Part shown: positions 42,779-52,449 of the stretch, one piece after another
Numbering within the stretch: position 1 is the stretch's first letter
Layout of the letters: each line of letters opens with the position of its first letter
Source of the DNA: Candidatus Poribacteria bacterium
GTDB taxonomy: Bacteria; Abyssobacteria; SURF-5
Reading direction: 5' to 3'
NCBI GenBank assembly: GCA_016215705.1
Contig: JACRIR010000207.1
Coordinates: forward strand, 1-64,000
DNA length: 64,000 bases
Notes under the pieces: model-generated
Database searches by the model: none
What the model saw: only the letters and a program-made list of their open reading frames with translations
What the model was told of the DNA's origin: nothing
Made by a program: the position numbers and the translations under genes

Positions 42779-44764
42779 ATGACCGAACTCACACATCTTT
42801 TCTCACCGATAACTATCAGAAGTCTCACCATCCGCAATCGCATCTTTCAGGGGGCCCACGTGACCGGGTTCGGCGAAAACGGCCTTCCGAGCGATCGTCA
42901 CGTCCGCTATTACGAGGCCAGAGCCAAGGGAGGGGTCGGCCTCATCGTTCAGGAGGGAACAGTCGTTTCCCAGCGCTGTCAATTCCATCATAAGGCCTTT
43001 GTGCAAGGCTGGAAAGAGGAAATAACGCCTTGGCTCAAGAAGATTTCGGAAGCCGTCCATCCCCATGGAGCGAAACTCTTCTTGCAGCTCTGGCATGGAG
43101 GTTACTTCAGCTCTTCGCTCTATACCAACACTCCGGGCGTCTCCAGTTCCGAGATTCCCTCGTCCATTGTGGGCGAGGTTCCAGTGCCCCTCGATGAGGC
43201 AGCGATACTGGAGGAGACGCAGGCGCATGTTAATCTGGCTTTGAAGGCAAAAGAGGCCGGTTACGACGGCATAGAACTCAACTTCGGACATGGCTACCTG
43301 CAGCAGCAGTTCCTCTCGCCTGCGACAAACATACGAAACGACGCATATGGCGGAAGCCTGGAGAACCGGATGCGCTTCAGCATGATGGTCATATCCGCCG
43401 TGCGCAGAGCTCTCGGAGACGGTCTTGTCCTTGGCCTTCGGGCCTCCGCAGATGAGTTCATACCGGAAGGTTACACCCTCAAGGACATGAAAGAGATTAT
43501 GTCTATCTGGGCTCGCTCGGGCCTCTTGGACTACTTGAATATCACAGTGGCCACCGGCAAGACGGGCGCGTACGCTATCGCGCCTATGATGGTCCCCCCG
43601 CGACCTTTCGTCTATTGCGCCGCCGAGATTAAGCAGGTCGTGGACTTGCCGGTTTTTACCGGAATTCGGATCAATGACCCTGTCATCGCCAATGATATCA
43701 TCAAAAACAATGAGGCGGACATGGTGGCCATGGTGCGGGCGCTTCTCTCGGACCCGGAATTCGCTAACAAGGCGAGGGAAGGCCGCTCGGATGACATCCG
43801 CCTCTGCGTTGCCTGCAACGAAGGATGCTGGGCACAATGGGAGCGCCGTGAAGCCATCACTTGTATGCAAAATCCGGAAGCAGGCCGCGAAGCTACCTTT
43901 CGGATCACCCCTGCCGGGAAACCGAAGAGGGTCATGGTCGTGGGTGGCGGATGTGCCGGAATGAAGGCCGCCGTCGTGGCCAAACAGAGAGGGCATGATG
44001 TGCGCCTTTACGAAAAGACTGCGGAATTGGGAGGCGCGATTCTTATTCCGGCAAAGGTCCCGAGCCGGCAGGAACTCGGCCAGGCCGTCCGCAATCTCAA
44101 GCGCGAAGTGGAGCGACTCGGCATCCCGGTATCCCTGAACACGGAAGTCACAGCGGACATGGTGGCCAAAGAGAAACCCGACGCAGTAATCATCGCCACG
44201 GGCGGCTCTGCCATCCCCGATCCCAGACCGGACGTCGTGGGGCCGTGTGCGGCTATTGAGATCGCGCCCGGAACCCATGTGGTGACCGCCGAGGATGTTC
44301 TGGAAGGTCAGGTTCAGACCGGCCGGCGAGTCGTGATCGCGGATCAGCAAAACTTCATGAAGGGGCTCATCACGGCAGAGTTCCTCGCGGACCAGGGCAA
44401 GGACGTCACCCTCGTCATGCCCATTTCGATACGGCTCACTTCAGCCAATGCGTACGATATTGACATTCCCACGCTCGGAATCCAGACGTTGAACATCAAG
44501 ACAAAGGGTGTCAAGCGCATCCATGACTGCGAAGTCAAGAAGGCCGGGCCCGGCAAGATCGTACTCAAAGACGTCTTTACCGAGCAAGTCCAGGAGCTGG
44601 ACGCAGACACTCTTGTGCTTTCTTACTGGCGCAAGGCCAACGTCAAACTCTACCAGGAACTCCAAGGAAAGGTCCCGGAGCTTTATCGCATCGGAGACGC
44701 TCTTGCGCCGCGCAGGCTCATCAACGCCGTCTACGACGGCTACAAGGTCGCCATGGAGGTTTGA
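42779..44764 (+). CDS. OYE-family enoate/dienoyl-CoA reductase-like flavoprotein, paralogue 2
   Basis: A 661-residue close paralogue of the 39891 product with the same domains: ELTHLFSPITIRSLTIRNRIF, the [4Fe-4S] site CVACNEGCWAQWERREAITC and the FAD motif VMVVGGGCAGMKAAVVAKQRG. Differences cluster in the barrel (for example LWHGGYFSSS against LAHGGAVASS), suggesting a different substrate or a heteromeric pair. The start is the ATG after AGGGAGACG; a longer ORF beginning in the previous gene was rejected. EtfAB follows, a likely electron acceptor or donor. Confidence 0.9.
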   Translation: MTELTHLFSPITIRSLTIRNRIFQGAHVTGFGENGLPSDRHVRYYEARAKGGVGLIVQEGTVVSQRCQFHHKAFVQGWKEEITPWLKKISEAVHPHGAKLFLQLWHGGYFSSSLYTNTPGVSSSEIPSSIVGEVPVPLDEAAILEETQAHVNLALKAKEAGYDGIELNFGHGYLQQQFLSPATNIRNDAYGGSLENRMRFSMMVISAVRRALGDGLVLGLRASADEFIPEGYTLKDMKEIMSIWARSGLLDYLNITVATGKTGAYAIAPMMVPPRPFVYCAAEIKQVVDLPVFTGIRINDPVIANDIIKNNEADMVAMVRALLSDPEFANKAREGRSDDIRLCVACNEGCWAQWERREAITCMQNPEAGREATFRITPAGKPKRVMVVGGGCAGMKAAVVAKQRGHDVRLYEKTAELGGAILIPAKVPSRQELGQAVRNLKREVERLGIPVSLNTEVTADMVAKEKPDAVIIATGGSAIPDPRPDVVGPCAAIEIAPGTHVVTAEDVLEGQVQTGRRVVIADQQNFMKGLITAEFLADQGKDVTLVMPISIRLTSANAYDIDIPTLGIQTLNIKTKGVKRIHDCEVKKAGPGKIVLKDVFTEQVQELDADTLVLSYWRKANVKLYQELQGKVPELYRIGDALAPRRLINAVYDGYKVAMEV

Positions 44765-44767
44765 TCG

Positions 44768-45778
44768 GTGAGGGAGATATGGACCCTCGTGGAGGTCTCC
44801 GGTGAGAAGATTCTGAGAGCGTCCCAGGAAGCCCTGTGCGAAGCCGTCAGACAAGGCAGACAACTCCGCGTCAGGACAACGGCTCTGGTTCTCGGGAGCC
44901 GAATTCCCGGACAGATTCTAGAGCGGCTCGGAACATTCGGACCCGATCGCGTGTTGGTAGTTGACAACGAGGCAGTCTCATCCTTTTCACCGAATGCGTA
45001 TACGGACGCCCTTGAGCAGCTTCTGGCGGCGCACAAGCCGGATGTCCTTCTCATGGGAAGTTCAGTTCTCTCACGGGAAGTTGCCCCGCGCCTCGCCTGC
45101 AGGCTCGGATGTGGTCTTGTGACAGAGGCAACGTTCCTCAATCCGCAAGACGACGGATTTCTGGTGACGCGATCCGCTTTTCGACCCCACGCATCCATGA
45201 TCGTCTCGTTTCAGAGGCAAGGCTTGCAGATTATCACTCTGGCCGCGAAGGTTATGGACGTGGAGACGGCCGGCCCATTCTCATACGCCATCGAATACGT
45301 CACCCAGCCTCTATCCTTCACGTCTGACACGGTCCGGGTTGAAGATACGATAAAGGAGATTTCGGCGCACCTCGACCTCACAGATGCAGAAGTGATCGTC
45401 GCAGGCGGACGCGGAATGCAGAGCAAGGACCATTTCGATCTCCTCGACGAACTCGCCGAAGTTCTCGGCGGCGCAGTGGGCGCCAGCCGCATGGCCGTCG
45501 ACATGAAGTGGAGACCGAAAGAGTGTATGGTGGGTATGACCGGCAAGATTGTATCACCAGGCCTGTACGTTGCCTGCGGCATCTCCGGCGCCATACAACA
45601 TGTGATGGGCATGCAGTCCTCCGAGACTATCGTCGCCATCAATACGGACCCGCATGCGCCCATCTTTCGAATCGCGACACTCGGCATCGTGGGAGACGTG
45701 AGAGATGTACTCCCCGTCATGATCGAGTCGTTCCGCAAAGCCGGCGCGGAAGCGGAAAGGCAGGAGTATTCCGCATGA
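44768..45778 (+). CDS. etfA: Electron transfer flavoprotein alpha subunit
   Basis: 336 residues. The C-terminal FAD-binding part is classic: AGGRGMQSKDHFDLLDELAE near 215, VGMTGKIVSPGLYVACGISG near 258, and HVMGMQSSETIVAINTDPHAPIF near 280. The start is GTG with GGAGG 7 bases upstream, 3 bp after the OYE stop. The stop overlaps etfB (ATGA). It collects electrons from dehydrogenases and passes them to the quinone oxidoreductase encoded downstream. Confidence 0.95.
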   Translation: MREIWTLVEVSGEKILRASQEALCEAVRQGRQLRVRTTALVLGSRIPGQILERLGTFGPDRVLVVDNEAVSSFSPNAYTDALEQLLAAHKPDVLLMGSSVLSREVAPRLACRLGCGLVTEATFLNPQDDGFLVTRSAFRPHASMIVSFQRQGLQIITLAAKVMDVETAGPFSYAIEYVTQPLSFTSDTVRVEDTIKEISAHLDLTDAEVIVAGGRGMQSKDHFDLLDELAEVLGGAVGASRMAVDMKWRPKECMVGMTGKIVSPGLYVACGISGAIQHVMGMQSSETIVAINTDPHAPIFRIATLGIVGDVRDVLPVMIESFRKAGAEAERQEYSA

Positions 45779-46680
45779 ATGAGACGGGACTGAACATCGC
45801 CGTCCTCGTCGCGCCTGTGCATGATTGCCGGAATCCCGTTCTCATCGACCCTGTTCGAAAGCAGGTCGATCCCTCATCCCTTCACTGGATCCTGAATCCA
45901 CCCGACACTATCGCGCTGGAACAAGCCTTGAGGCTGAGGGATCGCATTCCCCGATCGGGAGTCCGAGTGGTCAGTGTTGCCCCTCCATCAACAGAGCGTG
46001 TTCTTCGAGAGTGCCTTGCCGTCGGAGCCGATGAGCTCGCGCGGTTGTGGGACGAGCGTATCGAAGAGGCGGATACCCATAGCATTGCCGCACTGTTGGC
46101 CGCCGTGATTCGCAGCGGACCGGTCGACTTGGTCTTGGCCGGATGGCGAAGTGCAGACATGGAACACGCGCAAACGGGCTCGATCGTGGCTGAACTCCTG
46201 GGGTTTCCTCAAATCACGTGTGCTCGAAGCGTCGAACCAGGCAGGGACCCGGCGCATATTCGAGTGGAGAAACGCATTCCGGGATGCCTGCTCGCAATGT
46301 CGTGCGCTCTGCCCGCTTTAGTTACCGTGGAAAAAGGCCCTCCGTTGCGGTACCCTCGGTACTCCGATCGCCGCAATGCCTGGCGCACGCCCATTCGGGG
46401 TCTCGATCTCCGAGCCATCGGTTTGACAGAAGCTCCTCAGTCCCGACTCAGGGTAGAACGCATGACACCTCCCAAGCCGAGACGAAGGAGCGCCATTGGG
46501 GACGGCGCCAACATGCCCGTCGCGGCCAGGCTCCAGCGAATTATGGCCGGGGGCGCGCAGGCAAAGAAGGAGACGAACGTCCACCGATGCCCGGACAGGT
46601 CCTCCACGCTGAAGGTTATAGAACACATACTGAAAGAAAGGTTGGTCGTGCTCCCTGAAAAGAGCGGCAACGGAAGATAG
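45775..46680 (+). CDS. etfB: Electron transfer flavoprotein beta subunit
   Basis: 301 residues. LNPPDTIALEQALRLRD near 37 and DLVLAGWRSADMEHAQTGSIVAELLG near 122 (the nucleotide and contact region) are EtfB features. The C-terminus is longer and more basic than usual. It is coupled to etfA by a 4-base overlap. The last codons and the stop lie inside a family A palindrome (46672-46714), so the C-terminal GNGR may be repeat-derived. Confidence 0.92.
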   Translation: MNETGLNIAVLVAPVHDCRNPVLIDPVRKQVDPSSLHWILNPPDTIALEQALRLRDRIPRSGVRVVSVAPPSTERVLRECLAVGADELARLWDERIEEADTHSIAALLAAVIRSGPVDLVLAGWRSADMEHAQTGSIVAELLGFPQITCARSVEPGRDPAHIRVEKRIPGCLLAMSCALPALVTVEKGPPLRYPRYSDRRNAWRTPIRGLDLRAIGLTEAPQSRLRVERMTPPKPRRRSAIGDGANMPVAARLQRIMAGGAQAKKETNVHRCPDRSSTLKVIEHILKERLVVLPEKSGNGR

Positions 46681-46714
46681 GGGACACGATGCCGCATCCT
46701 GTCCCCTATCTTCC
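46672..46714. repeat. GGGGACAC palindrome overlapping the etfB stop
   Basis: GGAAGATAGGGGACACGATG and its near complement CATCCTGTCCCCTATCTTCC. Its left arm contains the etfB stop codon. Confidence 0.8.
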
Positions 46715-46735
46715 CAAGCGAAAAGGCAAGATTAG

Positions 46736-48700
46736 GTGAACGCAACCCGCGAGATTTTTTGGAACATAAACGGCCATGGGATCATTTACTTCCTGTTTAT
46801 TCTCGCGACCATCGCGTTTGGATACGGGATATTTCGCAGATATTACCTGTGGAGGCGCGGGCGGAGCGCCAATCGGAACGACCAAAAATGGGTGAGGATA
46901 AAGCTCGCTGTGGGTCTCGTTCTTGGGCACGAACGGATACTACGCAAACGTCAAGAAGGAATAATGCACCTTCTGATCTTCTGGGGCGTGGTCACCCTGT
47001 TTGCAGGAACGATTATGGTTGCTCTCCAGGCCGATTTGGGATTGAAGGTAATGGAGGGAAGGTTTTATCTGTGCCTCAAACCGACACTGGACATGGCAGG
47101 ACTGGCAACATTAGTCGGACTTCTGATTGCTATATCTCGGCGCTATCTCAAACGGGCTGAAGGGCTGGATAACCAATCAACTGACGGAATTGTCCTTGCG
47201 CTCTTGGCTGGCATCATCGTTTCCGGCTTCATAGTTGAAGGCCTCAGAATCGCGTCAACTCATGACCAGTGGGGCACATGGTCTCCGATAGGCGTCACTT
47301 TGGCCGGTGCGCTTGGTAGTGTAGATCGAGAGAATCTCGTCGCCGCACATAAGATTCTTTGGTGGACACACGCGGCGCTGGCCCTTGGTTTCATCGGCTA
47401 TATTCCTCATTCAAAGTTGATTCATATCATAACCGCGCCCCTGAATACGTATTTCAGGTCGCTTGACGCCAAAGGGGCTATCCCCGCTCTAGACCTTGAA
47501 GATGACGCTGTCAAAAGCTTTGGAATAAATTCGCTCGAAGACTTCACATGGAAGGATTTGTTTGACGCCGACGCATGCGTCAGATGCGGCCGTTGCGAGA
47601 TTCATTGTCCCGCCCATTTGGCGGCGAAGCCTCTGTCGCCCAAGAAACTGATTCAAGATTTGAGAACTCACATGGCCGACGAAGGGCACGTGGTCGGCAC
47701 TATTGTTGAAGAAGAGGCCGTCTGGGCTTGTACCACCTGCGGAGCATGCATGGAACAGTGTCCTGTTCTTGTAGAGCATATTCCGAAGATCGTAGAAATG
47801 CGTCGAGGGCAGGTACTGATGAAAAGTAATTTCCCCTCCGAGCTGAATCTCATCTTCCGGAATGCTGAAAGCAATGGCAACCCATACGGGCTGGGCCAGG
47901 CGAAACGGTCAGAATGGGCTAACGGATTGGAAGTGGAGATAGTTTCGGAAGGTCCGGCCCCGGAGTATCTCTATTGGGTAGGATGCGCCGGCTCATTCGA
48001 CGACCGTAATCGACGTGTTTCCGCGGCCATGGCCGGAATACTGAAGCTTGCCGGTATTCATTTTGCCATCCTCGGAAATAGGGAAACATGCTGCGGCGAT
48101 TTCGCCAGAAGACTCGGAAATGAATATCTCTTCCAATCCATGGTTCGAGAGAATCTGGAAATACTAAACGGCTATGGTATCACAAAACTTGTTACCCAAT
48201 GTCCGCATTGTTTTAATACTTTGCGAAACGAATATCCGCAATACGGAGGGAATCTCGAAGTAATACATCACACTGAGTTAATCGCCCAACTGCTCAAGTC
48301 CGGAAATCTCAAAATTAAAAGCAAGCTGGGGGGAACTGTTACCTACCAGGACCCTTGTTATATCGGACGGCATAATGATATTTACGAAGCGCCTCGCGAT
48401 ATTATCGAGGCTTTGGGCGTTGAACTGGCCGAAATGCGCGGTTCCCACAATGAAAGTTTCTGTTGCGGCGCGGGTGGCGGACGGATGTGGATGGAGGAAC
48501 ACACCGGGGAGAGAATCAATGTCAAGCGAACCGAAGACGCCCTGTGCACGAATTCGCAAACCATCGCGGCTGCCTGTCCTTACTGTCTGACCATGCTGGA
48601 GGACGGCATCAAGTTTAAAGATATGAACAATAAAGTAAGAACAGTTGACTTGGCGGAACTGGTAATTGAGGCAGTTCGCGGGAAAGGGGATTTTCGGTAG
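46736..48700 (+). CDS. Membrane ETF:quinone oxidoreductase (NarI-HdrD/GlpC-type fusion)
   Basis: 654 residues. The N-terminal 230 residues hold five or so membrane helices of the NarI-like type (GIIYFLFILATIAFGYGIF, IMHLLIFWGVVTLFAG and others). A cytoplasmic part has two [4Fe-4S] motifs, CVRCGRCEIHCP and CTTCGACMEQCP, then two CCG domains (ETCCGDFARR, CPHCF; SFCCGAGGG, CPYCL). This is the DUF224-type ETF:menaquinone oxidoreductase design described in syntrophic and metal-reducing bacteria. It links EtfAB directly upstream to the quinone pool. The start is GTG, 55 bp after etfB. Confidence 0.9.
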   Translation: MNATREIFWNINGHGIIYFLFILATIAFGYGIFRRYYLWRRGRSANRNDQKWVRIKLAVGLVLGHERILRKRQEGIMHLLIFWGVVTLFAGTIMVALQADLGLKVMEGRFYLCLKPTLDMAGLATLVGLLIAISRRYLKRAEGLDNQSTDGIVLALLAGIIVSGFIVEGLRIASTHDQWGTWSPIGVTLAGALGSVDRENLVAAHKILWWTHAALALGFIGYIPHSKLIHIITAPLNTYFRSLDAKGAIPALDLEDDAVKSFGINSLEDFTWKDLFDADACVRCGRCEIHCPAHLAAKPLSPKKLIQDLRTHMADEGHVVGTIVEEEAVWACTTCGACMEQCPVLVEHIPKIVEMRRGQVLMKSNFPSELNLIFRNAESNGNPYGLGQAKRSEWANGLEVEIVSEGPAPEYLYWVGCAGSFDDRNRRVSAAMAGILKLAGIHFAILGNRETCCGDFARRLGNEYLFQSMVRENLEILNGYGITKLVTQCPHCFNTLRNEYPQYGGNLEVIHHTELIAQLLKSGNLKIKSKLGGTVTYQDPCYIGRHNDIYEAPRDIIEALGVELAEMRGSHNESFCCGAGGGRMWMEEHTGERINVKRTEDALCTNSQTIAAACPYCLTMLEDGIKFKDMNNKVRTVDLAELVIEAVRGKGDFR

Positions 48701-48729
48701 GATTCTTATTGTCTTATCGAAAAAAAGAC

Positions 48730-48787
48730 TTGACATGGGTAAGACCAAGTGTTACAATAGTGATATAATAAAATATAATTTCACTAT
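48730..48787 (+). promoter_or_regulatory. Promoter D with ATAGTGA/TCACTAT operator
   Basis: TTGACA (48730-48735), 17 bp, TACAAT (48753-48758). A perfect inverted repeat, ATAGTGA (48757-48763) and TCACTAT (48781-48787), encloses TATAATAAAATATAATT. It drives the molybdoenzyme operon. An 8-codon ORF starting ATGAAATG lies at its end, and the leader to 48911 is about 140 nt. Confidence 0.75.
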
Positions 48788-48910
48788 GAAATGTGATGGT
48801 GCTAATCCATAATTCGCGCAAGGCGGAGAGAGGTAACACTGAGGCGAATCTTTCGACCCTGTATGGATTCGGAGATTCTCTGACGGCAAGCGAGAAAGGG
48901 GAGAGCTGTT

Positions 48911-49780
48911 TTGGATAGATTTATTGTCGAAGCGAAACGCAACAAAGAATGGAATTTCCCGGTCGCTTTGAGTTTCTCGAGTGAAGGAATTGGAGCCGCG
49001 CTGTTTGCCCTCGGAGTTGGCGCGAATTCCAGGACCGGTATGATAGCAGGACTGCTCTTCGTGTTCATTGGAGCATTTGCGCTATTCCTTGACCTTGGCC
49101 ATCCCTCGCGGTTTTGGCGAGTCATCTCGAACACAACAAAGGCGTGGATGAGCCGGGGCGCTGTTTCCATGTCCGCATTGATCCTTCTGGGGGGAGTCAG
49201 CATTGCGCCAGCAGTCAGCATTTCGGATGGATTATCTGCAACCGTTAGATTCGTTGCGCTGATCTCCTCACTCTTCGTTATGTTATACGGTGGATTCCTT
49301 CTCGCGTCCATGACTTCGATTCGCCTCTGGAAGACCCTCTGGATACCGATTCTGTTTCTTGCCCATTCGATGACTTCAGCAATCGTGATCTTCGCCGGGA
49401 TTTCGGCCTTGGCCCCCGGAGGAGGTGGAATGGACCCCCGATATCGAGTCGCCGCCATGGCTTCGATGTTTGGTTGTCTCGTTGTGAGCCTGGCATACAT
49501 TTGGGCGATGTCCTCATCAAACGTTTCAACGGTCGCTTCCAGGGAATCTGTGCGTCTCTTGATTCGCGGCGATTCCATGCCTTTCTTTGTGGGAGGCGGT
49601 CTTGTTTGTGGTATTATTTTGCCTTTAGTAATCACCGCCGTCTTTCACCCGGGTTCTTCTGCGTCCGGAGGAGCCGCGTCCCTGTTGTTCCTTATCGCCG
49701 CAATCGTTCTTCGGGCGGGTGGCGATGTGAGCTTCCGCTATTCTCTTTTGAAAGCGGGAACATATGAGCCACCGCTATGA
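48911..49780 (+). CDS. NrfD/DmsC-like membrane anchor
   Basis: A 289-residue membrane protein with about eight hydrophobic helices (GIGAALFALGVGA, MIAGLLFVFIGAFALFLDLG, FVALISSLFVMLYGGFLLA and others). It resembles the NrfD/DmsC quinol-binding anchor of molybdoenzyme complexes; the conserved loop LDLGHPSRFWRV is typical of NrfD. The start is TTG after GGGGAG. The molybdenum subunit and Fe-S subunit follow, so it is probably the anchor of this three-part complex. Confidence 0.85.
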   Translation: MDRFIVEAKRNKEWNFPVALSFSSEGIGAALFALGVGANSRTGMIAGLLFVFIGAFALFLDLGHPSRFWRVISNTTKAWMSRGAVSMSALILLGGVSIAPAVSISDGLSATVRFVALISSLFVMLYGGFLLASMTSIRLWKTLWIPILFLAHSMTSAIVIFAGISALAPGGGGMDPRYRVAAMASMFGCLVVSLAYIWAMSSSNVSTVASRESVRLLIRGDSMPFFVGGGLVCGIILPLVITAVFHPGSSASGGAASLLFLIAAIVLRAGGDVSFRYSLLKAGTYEPPL

Positions 49781-49848
49781 CGACGAGGTAATCTCATTGA
49801 GGGCCGATCGGGCATCGAACAATGGCATTTGATCCGAAAGGAGTACAC

Positions 49849-52449
49849 ATGGCCACCAAGGGTTTTGATAAAGAGGCGTGGATTCCGACTTCCTGCAACG
49901 GATGCTTCAATGTCTGCGCCATCAAGGTGCATCGGAAAGATGGAAAAGTCGTAGGTGTCAAAGGCGACTCTTCGGTCTTGAGTTCGAAGGGGAAAGTGTG
50001 CGGGAAATCGATGGCGCGCGTCGCAGACCTCTACGACCCAAATCGCGTGACGGTCCCTCTAAAGAGAACCAATCCGGAAAAAGGGATAGGCGTCGACCCA
50101 AAATGGAAAGAGATATCATGGGAAGAAGCGATGACGACGATTGTCGAAAGACTCGACAAAGTCCGCAAAGATGATCCCAGAAAACTGGTGCTTGCGAATT
50201 TTGACCTATGTAATATGGCGGTCGTGAGCGGTTTTGGTGAGGGGTTCGGAACTCCCAACTACGACTTGTACAACGCCACCTATTGCGGAAGCGGTCTTCA
50301 CACGATCTTCTTTCTAACCCTTGGAACGGTCAATTCAGAGATAGACCTCGAGCGCTGTAACTATATGGTCCTCTGGGGCGCGCAATTGGGGCTCGGCGCA
50401 AACAACAACTGCATGCGCGCAATCGACAACATGGCAAAGGCGCGCAAAAGGGGTGCCCGCCTCGTGGTAATTGACCCCATCTGCGGCCATGCCGGCGCAA
50501 AAGCTGACGAATGGGTCCCGATCCTGCCGGGGACCGACGGCGCCCTGGCTCTCGGAATGGTGAACGTCTTATTGAACGAACTCGGGCTCTACGACGCGGA
50601 ATTCCTGAAACGAAAAACGAACGCCCCGTATCTCGTTCGGCCTGATGGCCGCTACGCAAGAGACCCTCAAAGTCACGAGCCATTGGTGTGGGACCCGGTA
50701 GAAAAGAAAGCCAAGCAATACGACGCAGCGGATGTGGAGGATTATGCCCTGGCGGGAGTCTATCACCTGACTGATGGAGCGTGCACTCCCGCGTTCGAAC
50801 TTCTTAAGCAGCATGTGCGAAAATATTCAGTCGAGGAGGTTTCGCGAATCACAACGGTCCCCGTAGATACGATACGGCGGATCGCTCGAGAGTTCGGAGA
50901 AGCTTCCCAGATCGGCGCCACAATCGAGATGGACGGTCAAACACTTCCGCTGCGTCCCGCCGCGATAGATTTCAAAAGAGGGGTCAACGCCCACAAGAAC
51001 GGTTACTTTAACTGTTTCTCGCTTCAACTGCTCAATATTGTGGTCGGCGCCCCGAACAATCCGGGTGGTCTGCTCGGCACGAACGCAATCGGGCCGTATT
51101 CCTTGTGGCGGGCCTATAAGGGAAAAGACGGGCTTCTCACGAACAATCATTATGAGCTTGCCCGTGGAGCGGCATTCTTTTCCCCATATCCTCCGAAGAA
51201 AGCAGCTCCTCCGGACTCTCTCAATTTGATGAGCTTGTTCCCCGCGACGGGCTTCCTTCCAGCGATGCCGCATTTTACAATGCACGACCCGGGGAAATTC
51301 CGTCTGCCATATAAGCCGTCGGCCCTGATTATGTGCCGCTCAAACTTCATCAAGAGTTACCTCGATCCGCGGGCAATCGCGGATAATCTCAAGAAGCTCG
51401 ATTTCATCCTTGCATTCGCTCGCCAAATCGATGAGGTATCCGAATTCGCCGACATCCTGTTGCCGGAAGCCCACGATTTCGAGCGATATTGGACGTTTCC
51501 CGCCAACCAGCCTCTCGGCTTTATCACGCCCGGCCCCGGCAAATGGTACGGCCAGATTGTCCAACCGGTTGTTGACCCGCCCCCCGGCGTGAGGAACTGG
51601 CTTGACGTCCTAATGGATATTGCCGAACGGCTGGGCATTCTGGCCGGGATGAACGAAGTAATAAACCGGCGCACCGGCTTTGATGTCGCGTTCGAACTCG
51701 GTGTGGCTTCCGAGAAACTTCGACCCGACAAGAAATATACCGTTGAAGAAATCTGCAAGAAGCAAGTTGAAGTTTACACCGGCGGGGTACCCTATAACGA
51801 TGAGATGTTCCGCGAGAGCGCGGCGATAGATTTCTACCCGAAGAGCATCGAGGAGTCATTCCCCGGTCCCTTCGTGGAAGGACGTATCCCCATCTATCTC
51901 GAGCATCTGATTGACGTCGGAGAAGATGTGAAGAAAGTGACAAAGAAACTGGGCATGGACTGGTGGGACACCTCCCCTTATCGTCCTCTGGCCGACTGGC
52001 GCCCGTGTCCTCCGTTCGAAAGCAAGGCGGAGGGATACGATCTGTTCCTCGCCAACAGCAAGACGGCTCTGGTCGCCCATTCGCTCAACGCAGAGAATGC
52101 CTGGATAGACGATGTCTGCAAGAGGCATCGCATGGACCATTACATTCTCGTCCACACGAGCGCCGCGGCGAAAAAAGGAATCAAGGATGGCGACATGATC
52201 TGGGTGGAGTCCGAAACAGAAGTCAGAGTAAAAGGGAAAGCGCGGGTGACGGAATGCGTCCATCCGAAAGTAGTTGGGACACTCGGTAATCTCGGCGGGT
52301 GGGCTCGTGGGAAACCGATCGCAAAAGGAAAAGGAATACATTCAAACTCGCTTATCAAGTTTGATTGGGAGATGGTCGACCCGGTCTCGGGACAAATTGA
52401 TACCTGTGCCAGGGTGAAAATCTACAAGGCAGGGAACAACAATGAGTAA
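49849..52449 (+). CDS. Molybdopterin oxidoreductase catalytic subunit (CISM family)
   Basis: 866 residues. The N-terminal [4Fe-4S] motif is SCNGCFNVCAIKV near residue 12, with KGKVCGKS completing it. Mo-bis-MGD-type segments follow: GTPNYDLYNATYCGSGLHT, YMVLWGAQLG and LVVIDPICGHAGAKADEW. The Cys in ATYCGSG is the candidate Mo ligand. There is no twin-arginine or other signal, so the enzyme faces the cytoplasm. The ATG after AAAGGAG was chosen; an ATG 27 bases upstream has no Shine-Dalgarno. It overlaps the Fe-S subunit gene by 8 bases. Substrate unknown; polysulfide/thiosulfate-type reductases are the nearest architectural relatives. Confidence 0.88.
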   Translation: MATKGFDKEAWIPTSCNGCFNVCAIKVHRKDGKVVGVKGDSSVLSSKGKVCGKSMARVADLYDPNRVTVPLKRTNPEKGIGVDPKWKEISWEEAMTTIVERLDKVRKDDPRKLVLANFDLCNMAVVSGFGEGFGTPNYDLYNATYCGSGLHTIFFLTLGTVNSEIDLERCNYMVLWGAQLGLGANNNCMRAIDNMAKARKRGARLVVIDPICGHAGAKADEWVPILPGTDGALALGMVNVLLNELGLYDAEFLKRKTNAPYLVRPDGRYARDPQSHEPLVWDPVEKKAKQYDAADVEDYALAGVYHLTDGACTPAFELLKQHVRKYSVEEVSRITTVPVDTIRRIAREFGEASQIGATIEMDGQTLPLRPAAIDFKRGVNAHKNGYFNCFSLQLLNIVVGAPNNPGGLLGTNAIGPYSLWRAYKGKDGLLTNNHYELARGAAFFSPYPPKKAAPPDSLNLMSLFPATGFLPAMPHFTMHDPGKFRLPYKPSALIMCRSNFIKSYLDPRAIADNLKKLDFILAFARQIDEVSEFADILLPEAHDFERYWTFPANQPLGFITPGPGKWYGQIVQPVVDPPPGVRNWLDVLMDIAERLGILAGMNEVINRRTGFDVAFELGVASEKLRPDKKYTVEEICKKQVEVYTGGVPYNDEMFRESAAIDFYPKSIEESFPGPFVEGRIPIYLEHLIDVGEDVKKVTKKLGMDWWDTSPYRPLADWRPCPPFESKAEGYDLFLANSKTALVAHSLNAENAWIDDVCKRHRMDHYILVHTSAAAKKGIKDGDMIWVESETEVRVKGKARVTECVHPKVVGTLGNLGGWARGKPIAKGKGIHSNSLIKFDWEMVDPVSGQIDTCARVKIYKAGNNNE

